Part shown: positions 24,437 to 32,370 of the stretch, piece after piece | Layout: each line of letters opens with the position of its first letter | Position numbering within the stretch: the stretch's first letter is position 1 | Assembly (NCBI GenBank): GCA_017529425.1 | Contig: JAFXNQ010000024.1 | Location: 1-43,735, forward strand | Length of the DNA stretch: 43,735 nucleotides | Direction: 5' to 3' | From: Bacteroidales bacterium | Lineage (GTDB): Bacteria > Bacteroidota > Bacteroidia > Bacteroidales > UBA932 | Translations under genes and position numbers: made by a program | Notes under the pieces: generated by a model | The model's database searches: none | Told to the model about the DNA's origin: nothing | The model's input: the letters and a program-made list of their open reading frames with translations, nothing else

Positions 24437-24511
24437 CCCGCTTGTGTAAAAATGCGCAAGCGAGAATTCATAAAGGGCTGATAGACAGCGCAGTTTGTGC
24501 CACGCGCTAAT
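24437..24511 (-). repeat. Intergenic repeat, copy A
   Basis: On the minus strand this begins TTAGCGCGTGGCAC just after the Mrp gene stop, continues through CTATCAGC and ends in a hairpin at 24439-24462 (CGCTTG...CAAGCG). It matches 29568-29641 in its flank. The stem bases differ between copies but still pair. Here the loop reads CATTTTTA in repeat orientation. Confidence 0.65.
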
Positions 24512-24513
24512 CT

Positions 24514-25539
24514 CTAAAAGATTCCAGAAAGGGCCTCGAACACAGGGCCGTCGTGCAAAGCTGCGGGGGTTCCGGCGTCGCCGTCGCTGCTGATGGAGGC
24601 TACCAGTGGAATCTGCGCCAGCAGCGGCAGGTTGTACTTTGCTGCAAGTTTCTGCGCCCCGCCCCGGCCAAAGATGAAGTACTTATGGTCCGGGAACTCT
24701 TCAGGGGTGAACCAGGCCATATTCTCTATGATGCCGAAGATATGTTTGTCCACCTTGGGATTGCGGAACATATCGATGCTCTTCTCCACGTCGGCCAGCG
24801 CCACGCTCTGCGGGGTCGTGACCACGAAAACCCCGTCCAGTGGCACGTCGTTCACCAGCGAGATCTGTATGTCGCCCGTTCCGGGAGGGAGGTCTATCAG
24901 CAGATAGTCCAGTTCTCCCCAGGCAACCTGCAATATCATCTGTTTGAGCGCATTGCTGGCCATGGGGCCGCGCCAGATGAGCGCCTGTTCCGGGCGCGCG
25001 AAATAGCCGATTGACATCCACTTGACGCCGTATTTCTCCACCGGAATCAAGGTCTGCTTTTCGCCCTCTATCTCGGCCTCCGGCTGCACATCTTCCGTGT
25101 CGGTCATCATAGGGATGGAGGGGCCGTAGATGTCGGCATCTGCAACGCCTACTTTATACCCTTTGCGTGCGAGGGTGATGGCCAGATTCACCGCTACCAT
25201 AGACTTTCCGACCCCGCCTTTGCCGCTGGCCACCGCGATTACACTGCCGACCTTTGCCAGATTCTCCAAATCGGGATCGACCATAGCCGCCTTGGGAGCA
25301 GGTGTTGAGCGCACCAGCTCCAGGATAGATATCTTATAACCGGGAAAAGCTGCCTCCAAAACCTCGCGGCAGGCACTTTTAATGCTTCCCGCCAGCGGAT
25401 CCTTCCGTTTGAAAACCAGGTTGAACTTTATCTCGGACTGCGAGGCATGCAGGTTTTCCACCATCCCCAAAGAGACGATATCGCGCCCCTCGGCCGGGTG
25501 CATTACCCCGGAGAGGGCTTCCATTATGCGGTCGGTCAT
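24514..25539 (-). CDS. apbC: Mrp/NBP35-family iron-sulfur carrier ATPase
   Basis: A 341-residue P-loop ATPase that helps deliver iron-sulfur clusters. Residues ~1-90 form a MIP18/DUF59 domain. The deviant Walker A motif is SGKGGVGKSM (residues ~107-116), with DADIYGPSIP and LIDLPPGTGD following. The usual C-terminal CxxC cluster-binding motif is missing: ENMAWFTPEEFPDHKYFIFG stands where many homologs have ENMSYF-CPxC. I believe this is the normal form in Bacteroidales. The gene is 18 bp downstream of aspS on the same strand. Confidence 0.9.
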   Translation of the reverse strand: MTDRIMEALSGVMHPAEGRDIVSLGMVENLHASQSEIKFNLVFKRKDPLAGSIKSACREVLEAAFPGYKISILELVRSTPAPKAAMVDPDLENLAKVGSVIAVASGKGGVGKSMVAVNLAITLARKGYKVGVADADIYGPSIPMMTDTEDVQPEAEIEGEKQTLIPVEKYGVKWMSIGYFARPEQALIWRGPMASNALKQMILQVAWGELDYLLIDLPPGTGDIQISLVNDVPLDGVFVVTTPQSVALADVEKSIDMFRNPKVDKHIFGIIENMAWFTPEEFPDHKYFIFGRGGAQKLAAKYNLPLLAQIPLVASISSDGDAGTPAALHDGPVFEALSGIF

Positions 25540-25557
25540 ATGCTGAAATTCTGAATA

Positions 25558-27330
25558 TTATTCCTTTGCAGGAGCCGTGCTGGCCAGGAACAGTTCGTCC
25601 ATCTGCACCTGGTCGATGCGGCTGGGAGCATCTATCATCACGTCGCGACCCACGTTGTTCTTGGGGAATGCGATGAAGTCGCGGATGGTCTCCTGCCCGC
25701 CGAAGAGGGCGCAGACGCGGTCGAAGCCGAACGCCAGGCCTCCGTGAGGCGGTGCGCCGAACTTAAATGCGTTGATGATGAAGCCGAACTTGTATTCAGC
25801 GTCCTCCTTACTGATGCCAAGCACCTCGAACATACGCTGCTGCACGTCGGCCTGATGGATACGGATGCTGCCGCCGCCAAGTTCGCAGCCGTTGAGCACA
25901 AAGTCGTAGGCATTTGCGCAGACGCGTTCCAGATCTTCTTTCTTGTTGCTATAGAACCACTCGATATGTTCCGGCTTGGGGGCGGTGAAGGGGTGATGCA
26001 TCGCATAGAAGCGGCCGTCCTCCTCGCTCCATTCCAGCAGCGGGAAATCCACCACCCAGAGCGGTGCGAACTCGGTGGGCTTGCGCAGGCCCAGCCGGTT
26101 ACCCATCTCAAGCCTCAGCACGCCCAGCATAGTCTGGGTCTTGCGTTTTGCCCCGCAAAGCACAAGCACCAGGTCGCCGGCCGCGGCACCGGCCTTCTCT
26201 GCAACAGCCTTGAGCTGTTCGGGCGTATAGAATTTATCTACTGAGCTCTTGACGCTTCCGTCTGGATTCAACTTGATGTAAACCAGCCCTTTGGCACCCA
26301 CCTGAGGGCGTTTTACCCACTCGGTGAGTTCGTCCAGCTGCTTGCGGGTGTATTCTGCCGCGCCCGGAACGGCTATCGCTCCGATATACTCGCTGCCGTC
26401 AAACACGCTGAATCCGCACCCCTTGACAAGGTCGGAAATCTCGCTGATCTCCATACCGAAACGGATGTCGGGCTTGTCGCTTCCGAAACGGTCCATTGCA
26501 TCGTACCAGCTGATGCGGGGGATGGGGTTGGCGATTTCCACACCGATTACGTTCTTGAACAGCGTGCGCATCATCCCTTCGAACAGGTCAAGAACATCCT
26601 CCTGCTCCACAAAGCTCATCTCGCAGTCGATCTGGGTGAACTCGGGCTGCCGGTCGGCGCGCAGGTCCTCGTCGCGGAAGCAGCGGACAATCTGGAAGTA
26701 GCGGTCGTAGCCGGCCACCATCAGCAGCTGCTTGAAGGTCTGGGGGCTCTGCGGCAGGGCATAGAACTCGCCGGGATTCATTCTGCTGGGCACCACAAAG
26801 TCGCGTGCTCCCTCCGGGGTGGACTTTATGAGATAGGGGGTTTCAATCTCCATAAATCCCTTTGCGTCAAGATAATTACGCACTTCGTGCGCCATCTTGT
26901 GCCGCAGCATCAGGGCGTTCTTGAGGGGGTTGCGCCTCAAATCGAGGTAGCGGTATTTTGCCCGGAGTTCTTCGCCGCCGTCGCTGTTGTCCTCAATTGT
27001 GAAGGGCGGGGTGGCGGAAAGGTTCAGTATATTGATGTCAGAGAGGATAATCTCGATGTCACCGGTATCTATCCTGGCGTTTTTGCTTTGGCGTTCTGCA
27101 ACCTTGCCGACAGCCTGGATCACCGCCTCGCGGCCCAGTTTTGCAAGCGCCTCTTTAACTGTCTCGCTGGAGGCGTCGTCCACAACAAGCTGAGTGATGC
27201 CGTAGCGGTCGCGCAGGTCAATGAAGCTCATTCCTCCCATTTTGCGGATGCGCTGCACCCATCCGGCCAGGGTAACGACCTTGCCGGCATCTGCCAGACG
27301 CAATTCCCCACAAGTGTGTGTTCTATACAT
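25558..27330 (-). CDS. aspS: Aspartate-tRNA ligase
   Basis: A 590-residue class II synthetase of the bacterial type, which charges tRNA-Asp with aspartate. It has an N-terminal OB-fold anticodon domain (~1-105), class II motif 1 ([16 protein letters not shown]), motif 2 ([21 protein letters not shown]) and a GAD insertion domain (~290-420). Motif 3 is [15 protein letters not shown] near the C-terminus. Length and domains are those of the full bacterial enzyme. The gene lies between ychF and the Mrp ATPase on the same strand with short gaps (18 bp each), so the three may be co-transcribed. Confidence 0.97.
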   Translation of the reverse strand: MYRTHTCGELRLADAGKVVTLAGWVQRIRKMGGMSFIDLRDRYGITQLVVDDASSETVKEALAKLGREAVIQAVGKVAERQSKNARIDTGDIEIILSDINILNLSATPPFTIEDNSDGGEELRAKYRYLDLRRNPLKNALMLRHKMAHEVRNYLDAKGFMEIETPYLIKSTPEGARDFVVPSRMNPGEFYALPQSPQTFKQLLMVAGYDRYFQIVRCFRDEDLRADRQPEFTQIDCEMSFVEQEDVLDLFEGMMRTLFKNVIGVEIANPIPRISWYDAMDRFGSDKPDIRFGMEISEISDLVKGCGFSVFDGSEYIGAIAVPGAAEYTRKQLDELTEWVKRPQVGAKGLVYIKLNPDGSVKSSVDKFYTPEQLKAVAEKAGAAAGDLVLVLCGAKRKTQTMLGVLRLEMGNRLGLRKPTEFAPLWVVDFPLLEWSEEDGRFYAMHHPFTAPKPEHIEWFYSNKKEDLERVCANAYDFVLNGCELGGGSIRIHQADVQQRMFEVLGISKEDAEYKFGFIINAFKFGAPPHGGLAFGFDRVCALFGGQETIRDFIAFPKNNVGRDVMIDAPSRIDQVQMDELFLASTAPAKE

Positions 27331-27348
27331 AGTATGCTGATTATTGAA

Positions 27349-28452
27349 TTATACGTTGAATAAAAAGTGCATTATATCGCCATCCTGTACAATATACTCT
27401 TTCCCTTCGCTGCCCAGTTTGCCGGCGGCGCGGCAGGCCGATTCGCTCCCCAGGGCAATGAAGTCGTTGTATTTTATGACCTCCGCGCGGATGAAACCCT
27501 TCTCAAAGTCGGTATGTATCACGCCGGCGGCGCGGGGAGCCTTGTCCCCCTTGCGGATGGTCCAGGCACGCACCTCGGGCTCGCCCACGGTGAAATATGT
27601 CTGCAGGCCCAGCAGGTCGTATGCAGCCTGAATCAGGCGCTCTACACCACTTCGCTCCAGTCCGATTTCCCCCAGGAACATCTGCCTCTCGTCGTAGGTC
27701 TCGAGTTCTGCAATCTCGCTCTCTATTTTGGCGGCGATTACCATCATCCCGGCGTCTTCGTTCTTGATGGCCTCGGCCACGGCCGCCGTGTAAGCGTTGC
27801 CGGTGGCGGCGGAATTTTCATCTACGTTGCACACATAGAGCACCGGCTTGCAGGTGAGCAGGCAGAACTCCTTTGCCAGGCGCTCTTCGTCCGGGTTTTC
27901 CGGAATCACCTCGCGGGCGTTGCGTCCCTGCCCAAGCACCGCTTTGTAGCGCTCCAGCATCTCCACAGCCTTCATAGCGGTTTTGTCGCCGCCGACCTTG
28001 GCCTGCTTGCGGACCTTTTCTAGGCGGTTGTTTACCGTTTCCAGGTCTTTGATCTGCAACTCCAGGTCCACCACATCCTTGTCGCGCACCGGGTCCACGG
28101 AGCCATCGACGTGGGTGATGTTGTCGTCGTCAAAGCAGCGGAGCACGTGCAGAATGGCGTCGGTCTCGCGGATGTTGGCCAGGAACTGGTTGCCGAGGCC
28201 CTCGCCGCGGCTGGCGCCTTTCACCAGGCCGGCGATGTCCACAATCTCCACTGTGGCAGGCACTACCCGGCGCGGATGCACCAGGTTTTCAAGCACCCCG
28301 AGGCGCTCGTCCGGCACGTTGCAGCTGCCTATATTGGGCTCTATGGTGCAGAACGGGAAATTTGCGCTCTGTGCCTTGGAAGAGCTGATACAGTTGAAAA
28401 GGGTTGACTTGCCTACATTGGGCAGTCCTACGATTCCGCATTTGAGTGACAT
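27349..28452 (-). CDS. ychF: Redox-regulated ATPase YchF
   Basis: A 367-residue Obg-family P-loop protein of the YchF/OLA1 type, which prefers ATP over GTP and binds ribosomes. It has the P-loop GLPNVGKST (residues ~8-16), the G3 motif DIAGLVKGASRGEGLGN, a coiled-coil insertion (~125-200) and a C-terminal TGS domain (~280-365) with YFTVGEPEVRAWTI. The frame continues 12 codons upstream, but MSLKCGIVG at 28452 is the conserved family start. It lies upstream of aspS and transcribes toward it. Confidence 0.96.
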   Translation of the reverse strand: MSLKCGIVGLPNVGKSTLFNCISSSKAQSANFPFCTIEPNIGSCNVPDERLGVLENLVHPRRVVPATVEIVDIAGLVKGASRGEGLGNQFLANIRETDAILHVLRCFDDDNITHVDGSVDPVRDKDVVDLELQIKDLETVNNRLEKVRKQAKVGGDKTAMKAVEMLERYKAVLGQGRNAREVIPENPDEERLAKEFCLLTCKPVLYVCNVDENSAATGNAYTAAVAEAIKNEDAGMMVIAAKIESEIAELETYDERQMFLGEIGLERSGVERLIQAAYDLLGLQTYFTVGEPEVRAWTIRKGDKAPRAAGVIHTDFEKGFIRAEVIKYNDFIALGSESACRAAGKLGSEGKEYIVQDGDIMHFLFNV

Positions 28453-28566
28453 ACGTTTTTGCGCGATCAATAATCTGCGAATATACAACTTTTTTCAGTA
28501 ACTTGGCCACAGCTGGGAGTGGGGGCCCTCGTGACGCGGGCGTTCCCACCGTGATGTAGAGGACTT

Positions 28567-29553
28567 ATGAGAAGGATTTGTGTTGTTGTGATGGCCGCTT
28601 TATTTGCGGCAACCGGGCTGAGGGCCCAGATTTTCTGTTGGAATCTCGAGAACTATTTTGACACCAGGGATGACCCGGCTACGGCCGACGATGGCTTCAC
28701 TCCGGGAGGTGAATACCGCTGGACGCGGCGCAAGTTCATAGCCAAACGCAACCTTATTGCAAAGACCATTATCGCCTCTGGGGAGTGTTTTGGCGGCGAA
28801 ATGCCCGCCCTGGTGGGGTTGTGTGAGGTGGAGAACCGCTATGTGCTGGAGTCGCTGGTAAATGACACGCCGCTGGCCAGGCTCCGCTACCGCATACTGC
28901 ACCGCGACAGTCCCGACCCCCGCGGAATCGATGTGGTGCTGCTCTACGATCCGGCGCGGGTGAAGCAGCTTTCGCACGGGTGGATTGTCGTCAGGGATTT
29001 TGCCACGAGGGAGATTCTCTACGCCAAGGTGGTTTTTGGCGGAGAGGCTGCTTCCCGGGCATCGGCGCTTGACAGCGACAGTGAGACCCCTCTGCCCGAC
29101 ACACTGCACGTCTATGTGAACCATTGGCCCAGCAAGTATGGCGGTGCAAAGGCCTCGAAACACAAGCGCGAGGCGGTGTGCGATGCCTTACTGGCGCACC
29201 TGGACTCGTTACAAAAGGCAGAACCTGCGGCCAGGATACTGCTGATGGGCGATTTCAACGATACGCCCGATGCCGACGTCATAATCAAACTCTGCCGTGC
29301 GGCGCAGCTGCAGAATATCTCCCCAAAAGAGGGTGGTACCATCAAATACAAAGGGCAGTGGGAGATGATAGACCAGATGCTGGCATCGCCCTCCGCAGTG
29401 GGGAAAATAGGTCCGGCAGAGGTGTTCCGGCCAGATTTCCTGATGGAAGAGGACAAATCCTTCCTGGGGGTCAAACCCCGCCGCACCAACATCGGCCCGC
29501 GCTATAACGGCGGCGCCAGCGACCATCTTCCCGTCATTGCCAACATTTTATGA
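28567..29553 (+). CDS. Secreted endonuclease/exonuclease/phosphatase-family protein
   Basis: A 328-residue protein with a signal peptide (residues 1-20, LRAQ) and the EEP metal-dependent hydrolase fold. Family motifs occur in order: WNLENYFD, LCEVENRYV (metal-binding Glu), DSPDPRGIDVVLLYD, VNHWPSKYGG (His), LMGDFNDTPD (Asp/Asn) and the final SDHLPVI (Asp-His pair). All catalytic residues are present. Such exported Bacteroidales proteins may degrade nucleic acids or phosphoesters in the periplasm; the true substrate is not predictable. It appears monocistronic and is followed by copy B of the intergenic repeat. Confidence 0.9.
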   Translation: MRRICVVVMAALFAATGLRAQIFCWNLENYFDTRDDPATADDGFTPGGEYRWTRRKFIAKRNLIAKTIIASGECFGGEMPALVGLCEVENRYVLESLVNDTPLARLRYRILHRDSPDPRGIDVVLLYDPARVKQLSHGWIVVRDFATREILYAKVVFGGEAASRASALDSDSETPLPDTLHVYVNHWPSKYGGAKASKHKREAVCDALLAHLDSLQKAEPAARILLMGDFNDTPDADVIIKLCRAAQLQNISPKEGGTIKYKGQWEMIDQMLASPSAVGKIGPAEVFRPDFLMEEDKSFLGVKPRRTNIGPRYNGGASDHLPVIANIL

Positions 29554-29567
29554 CAACCCGTCCGCAG

Positions 29568-29641
29568 TTTTAGCGTGGCACCTACAGCGCTAACTATCAG
29601 CATATTGAGCAATGTTCCTTGCGTAAAAATGCGCAAGGGAA
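29568..29641 (+). repeat. Intergenic repeat, copy B
   Basis: Begins TTTTAGCGTGGCAC 15 bp after the nuclease-family gene, passes through CTATCAGC and ends in a hairpin at 29617-29638 (CCTTGCG / CGCAAGG). The flank matches copy A on the minus strand. The loop TAAAAATG is the reverse complement of the copy A loop in the same orientation. No T-run follows. Confidence 0.65.
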
Positions 29642-29718
29642 AGTATGTAAATGATTGAGAGACAGAGGGAAAGCTGCCACGGGCAATAATAGGGACAGAC
29701 AATGATGCAATAAATCAT

Positions 29719-29726
29719 TATATTTG
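29719..29726 (+). promoter_or_regulatory. -7 element of the thyA-folA operon
   Basis: TATATTTG is an exact TAnnTTTG match, 20 bp before the thyA ATG. There is no clear -33 TTTG at 19-21 bp upstream. Confidence 0.6.
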
Positions 29727-29745
29727 TAGCTACAACACAACAATA

Positions 29746-30540
29746 ATGAAACAATACCTCGATTTGCTCCGTCATATCCGCGCCAATGGCACTTTGAAGG
29801 GGGACCGCACGGGCGTCGGCACGCAGAGCGTGTTCGGCTACCAGATGCGTTTCAACCTGGAAGACGGTTTCCCGCTGCTCACCACCAAGAAGGTGCACTT
29901 GCGCTCCATCATTTACGAATTGCTGTGGTTCATTGCCGGCGATACCAACATCAAGTACCTGCACGACAACAAGGTGTCCATCTGGGATGAGTGGGCGGAT
30001 GAAAACGGAGACCTGGGGCCGGTGTATGGCCACCAGTGGCGCAGCTGGCCGACCCCCGACGGAGGACATATCGACCAGTTGAAGAATGTCGTGGAGTCGC
30101 TCAGGAACAACCCCGACAGCCGCCGGCACATAGTATCTGCCTGGAATGTGGCAGAAGTGGACAAGATGGCGCTGCCGCCCTGCCACAGCCTGTTCCAGTT
30201 TTATGTGGCAAACGGCAGGTTGAGCTGCCAGCTTTATCAGCGCAGTGCCGACGTCTTTCTGGGCGTGCCTTTCAACATAGCCTCTTATGCGCTTCTGACA
30301 ATGATGATGGCGCAGGTCTGCGGCTACACGCCGGGCGATTTTGTCCATACATTCGGGGATGTGCACATTTACAGGAACCATTTTGAGCAGGTTGCAACGC
30401 AGTTGGAGCGGGAACCCCGTCCGCTGCCGCAGATGAAGATTAACCCCGACGTAAAGGACATCTTCGCTTTCAAATATGAAGATTTCACCCTCGAAGGCTA
30501 CGACCCGTGGCCCGCAATCAAGGCCCCTGTAGCAGTATAA
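29746..30540 (+). CDS. thyA: Thymidylate synthase
   Basis: A 264-residue enzyme that methylates dUMP to dTMP using methylenetetrahydrofolate, leaving dihydrofolate. The catalytic Cys lies in [12 protein letters not shown] (near residue 146). The opening [18 protein letters not shown], the RRHIVSAWN arginine pair, the [10 protein letters not shown] dUMP/folate contact and the C-terminal KAPVAV are all canonical, and the length equals that of the E. coli enzyme. folA follows after 7 bp, so product dihydrofolate is recycled by the next gene's product. Confidence 0.98.
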   Translation: MKQYLDLLRHIRANGTLKGDRTGVGTQSVFGYQMRFNLEDGFPLLTTKKVHLRSIIYELLWFIAGDTNIKYLHDNKVSIWDEWADENGDLGPVYGHQWRSWPTPDGGHIDQLKNVVESLRNNPDSRRHIVSAWNVAEVDKMALPPCHSLFQFYVANGRLSCQLYQRSADVFLGVPFNIASYALLTMMMAQVCGYTPGDFVHTFGDVHIYRNHFEQVATQLEREPRPLPQMKINPDVKDIFAFKYEDFTLEGYDPWPAIKAPVAV

Positions 30541-30547
30541 AAGCCCT

Positions 30548-31030
30548 ATGTTAAGCATCATAGTTGCCATCAGCGACAATTACGCCATCGGTCGTGCCGG
30601 GGACATGCCCTGGCACATCAGCGCAGACTTGAAATACTTCAAGCGGGTAACTGCGGGACACGCGATTATCATGGGTCGCCGGACGTGGGAGTCAATCGGC
30701 TGCCGCCCGCTCAAGAACCGTCAGAACATTGTGGTGAGTCGTACGCTGGGGTGTGGAAAGGGCTTTGAGGTGGCATCTTCTCTTAAACAGGCGCTGAATA
30801 TAGCCTCAGGAGAGGAGGTTTTCGTGATAGGCGGCGGGAAGCTCTATGCAGAAACGTTGCCGCTGGCCGACAGGCTTTATGTTACCCATGTGCACACAAC
30901 TATAGAGGACGCAGATACTTTTTTCCCGCAGATAGATCCTCAAGAGTGGACCTTGATCTCAAAGGGCATTCTACAGATGGACGAGGCTTCAGGATTTGAG
31001 TTTGAATTTGCAGTATATGACAGAAAATAG
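30548..31030 (+). CDS. folA: Dihydrofolate reductase
   Basis: A 160-residue enzyme that reduces dihydrofolate to tetrahydrofolate with NADPH. Recognisable elements are IVAISDNYAIGRAGDMPWHISADLKYFK (active-site Met20-type loop and the acidic residue after the Trp region), GRRTWESIG and the late FVIGGGKLYAE nucleotide loop. It pairs with thyA in a common thymidylate cycle. Its last 14 bases overlap the start of the symporter gene. Confidence 0.97.
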   Translation: MLSIIVAISDNYAIGRAGDMPWHISADLKYFKRVTAGHAIIMGRRTWESIGCRPLKNRQNIVVSRTLGCGKGFEVASSLKQALNIASGEEVFVIGGGKLYAETLPLADRLYVTHVHTTIEDADTFFPQIDPQEWTLISKGILQMDEASGFEFEFAVYDRK

Positions 31031-32369
31031 GCATAACGACGCGTTCTCAAGCAATTTCGGGATGATAGCCGCCGCCATTGGCAGTGCCATTGGATTAGGT
31101 AACCTATGGCGCTTCCCTTATCTGGTGGGGCAGTACGGCGGAGCCGCATTCATTATCGTGTATCTGGTCATTACCCTGATAATCAGTACGCCGATTCTTT
31201 TGGCCGAGAGTGTTATCGGGCGTCGCGGAGGCGGGTCGCCGGCCGAGGCGTACAGCAGAGTCTCAGGCAGGAAAGCCTGGGGCGGAGCAGGCATTATGGG
31301 TATGATAACCTGCTTTATGATAATGTCTTTCTACGTGGTAGTGGGCGGCTGGACCATCAAATATATGATCCTGTCCGTAGCCGGGCAGTTCCACCGAGGC
31401 GCCGTGATAGACAGCCCGACGATGTTCGAAGGTTTTATGACCAGCACCACTGCCCCGATAATCTACAGCTGGCTGTTCATTGCCCTGACCATTGTCATCA
31501 TCATTCTCGGCGTGCAGAAGGGGATAGAAAAGACCAGCAAGCTGATGATGCCGATGCTGTTTGTGCTGATAATCCTGATTGGGATCCGCAGCGTCACGCT
31601 TCCCGGGGCAAAGGCGGGGATAGACTACCTTTTCAGGCCAGACTTCTCTTCTCTGAACTTTGGTTCGCTTCTGGCGGCATTGGGACAGTCGTTCTTCTCG
31701 CTGAGCCTGGGAGCCTGTATGCTGATAACCTATGGTGCATATACACCCAGGACCAGCAACCTGGTTAAAAACGCCGCCATTATCTCTGTAAGCGACACAT
31801 TCTTTGCCGTGATGGCGGGCTGCGCCATTATGCCGGCGGTGTTCGCTTTCGGGGTCAATCCGACCCAGGGGGCCGGCCTGGTGTTTGTCACGCTGCCGCA
31901 GATTTTTACCCAGATGCCGCTGGGCGGCCTCTGCTCAATATTGTTCTTCTTTGCGCTGTTCCTGGCAGCGGTGTCGTCGGCGGTGTCGTTGTTCGAGGTC
32001 ATCACGTCGTCCATCATGAGCCTGGGCAAGAAGAGTCGCTCCAACGCAGCTCTTATTGTGGCGCTGGTGCTGGTAATGACTGGCAGCTTGTGTTCCCTTT
32101 CGCAGGGTGTGCTGCGAGGGGTCACCATTCACGGAATGAACATTTTTGACCAGTTCGACTATGTCTCGGCCAATTTTCTGATGACCACTGGCGGCTTGCT
32201 CACCGTGCTGTGCGTGGGCTGGAGTATGGGCAAAGAGCAGTTTGTGGATGAAATCACCTCAGGCGGAACCATTAGCATTTCACCCGCGCTGGCATCTCTC
32301 CTTTTCTTTGTAATAAAGTATGTGGCGCCGATAGTGATTGTCGCTACTGCGATTTCAATAATACTCTAG
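31017..32369 (+). CDS. Neurotransmitter:sodium symporter (SNF) family transporter
   Basis: A 450-residue inner-membrane protein with about 11-12 transmembrane helices and a LeuT-type fold. The N-terminal signature FGMIAAAIGSAIGLGNLWRFPYL (helix 1, with the sodium and substrate site) is intact. Bacterial members import amino acids with sodium. I chose the ATG at 31017 (MTENRHNDAFSSNFG), which lies inside the end of folA; a start 21 bases earlier is possible but adds no conserved residues. The stop is one base from the S46 peptidase start. Importing amino acids beside a dipeptidyl peptidase gene is a plausible peptide-use pairing. The substrate is unknown. Confidence 0.92.
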   Translation: MTENRHNDAFSSNFGMIAAAIGSAIGLGNLWRFPYLVGQYGGAAFIIVYLVITLIISTPILLAESVIGRRGGGSPAEAYSRVSGRKAWGGAGIMGMITCFMIMSFYVVVGGWTIKYMILSVAGQFHRGAVIDSPTMFEGFMTSTTAPIIYSWLFIALTIVIIILGVQKGIEKTSKLMMPMLFVLIILIGIRSVTLPGAKAGIDYLFRPDFSSLNFGSLLAALGQSFFSLSLGACMLITYGAYTPRTSNLVKNAAIISVSDTFFAVMAGCAIMPAVFAFGVNPTQGAGLVFVTLPQIFTQMPLGGLCSILFFFALFLAAVSSAVSLFEVITSSIMSLGKKSRSNAALIVALVLVMTGSLCSLSQGVLRGVTIHGMNIFDQFDYVSANFLMTTGGLLTVLCVGWSMGKEQFVDEITSGGTISISPALASLLFFVIKYVAPIVIVATAISIIL

Positions 32370-32370
32370 T

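Noticed and set aside
24437-24511. TGGCAC in the intergenic repeat as a sigma-54 promoter
   Set aside because: The -12 element TTGC at proper spacing is missing in both copies, and the repeat lies 3' of genes.
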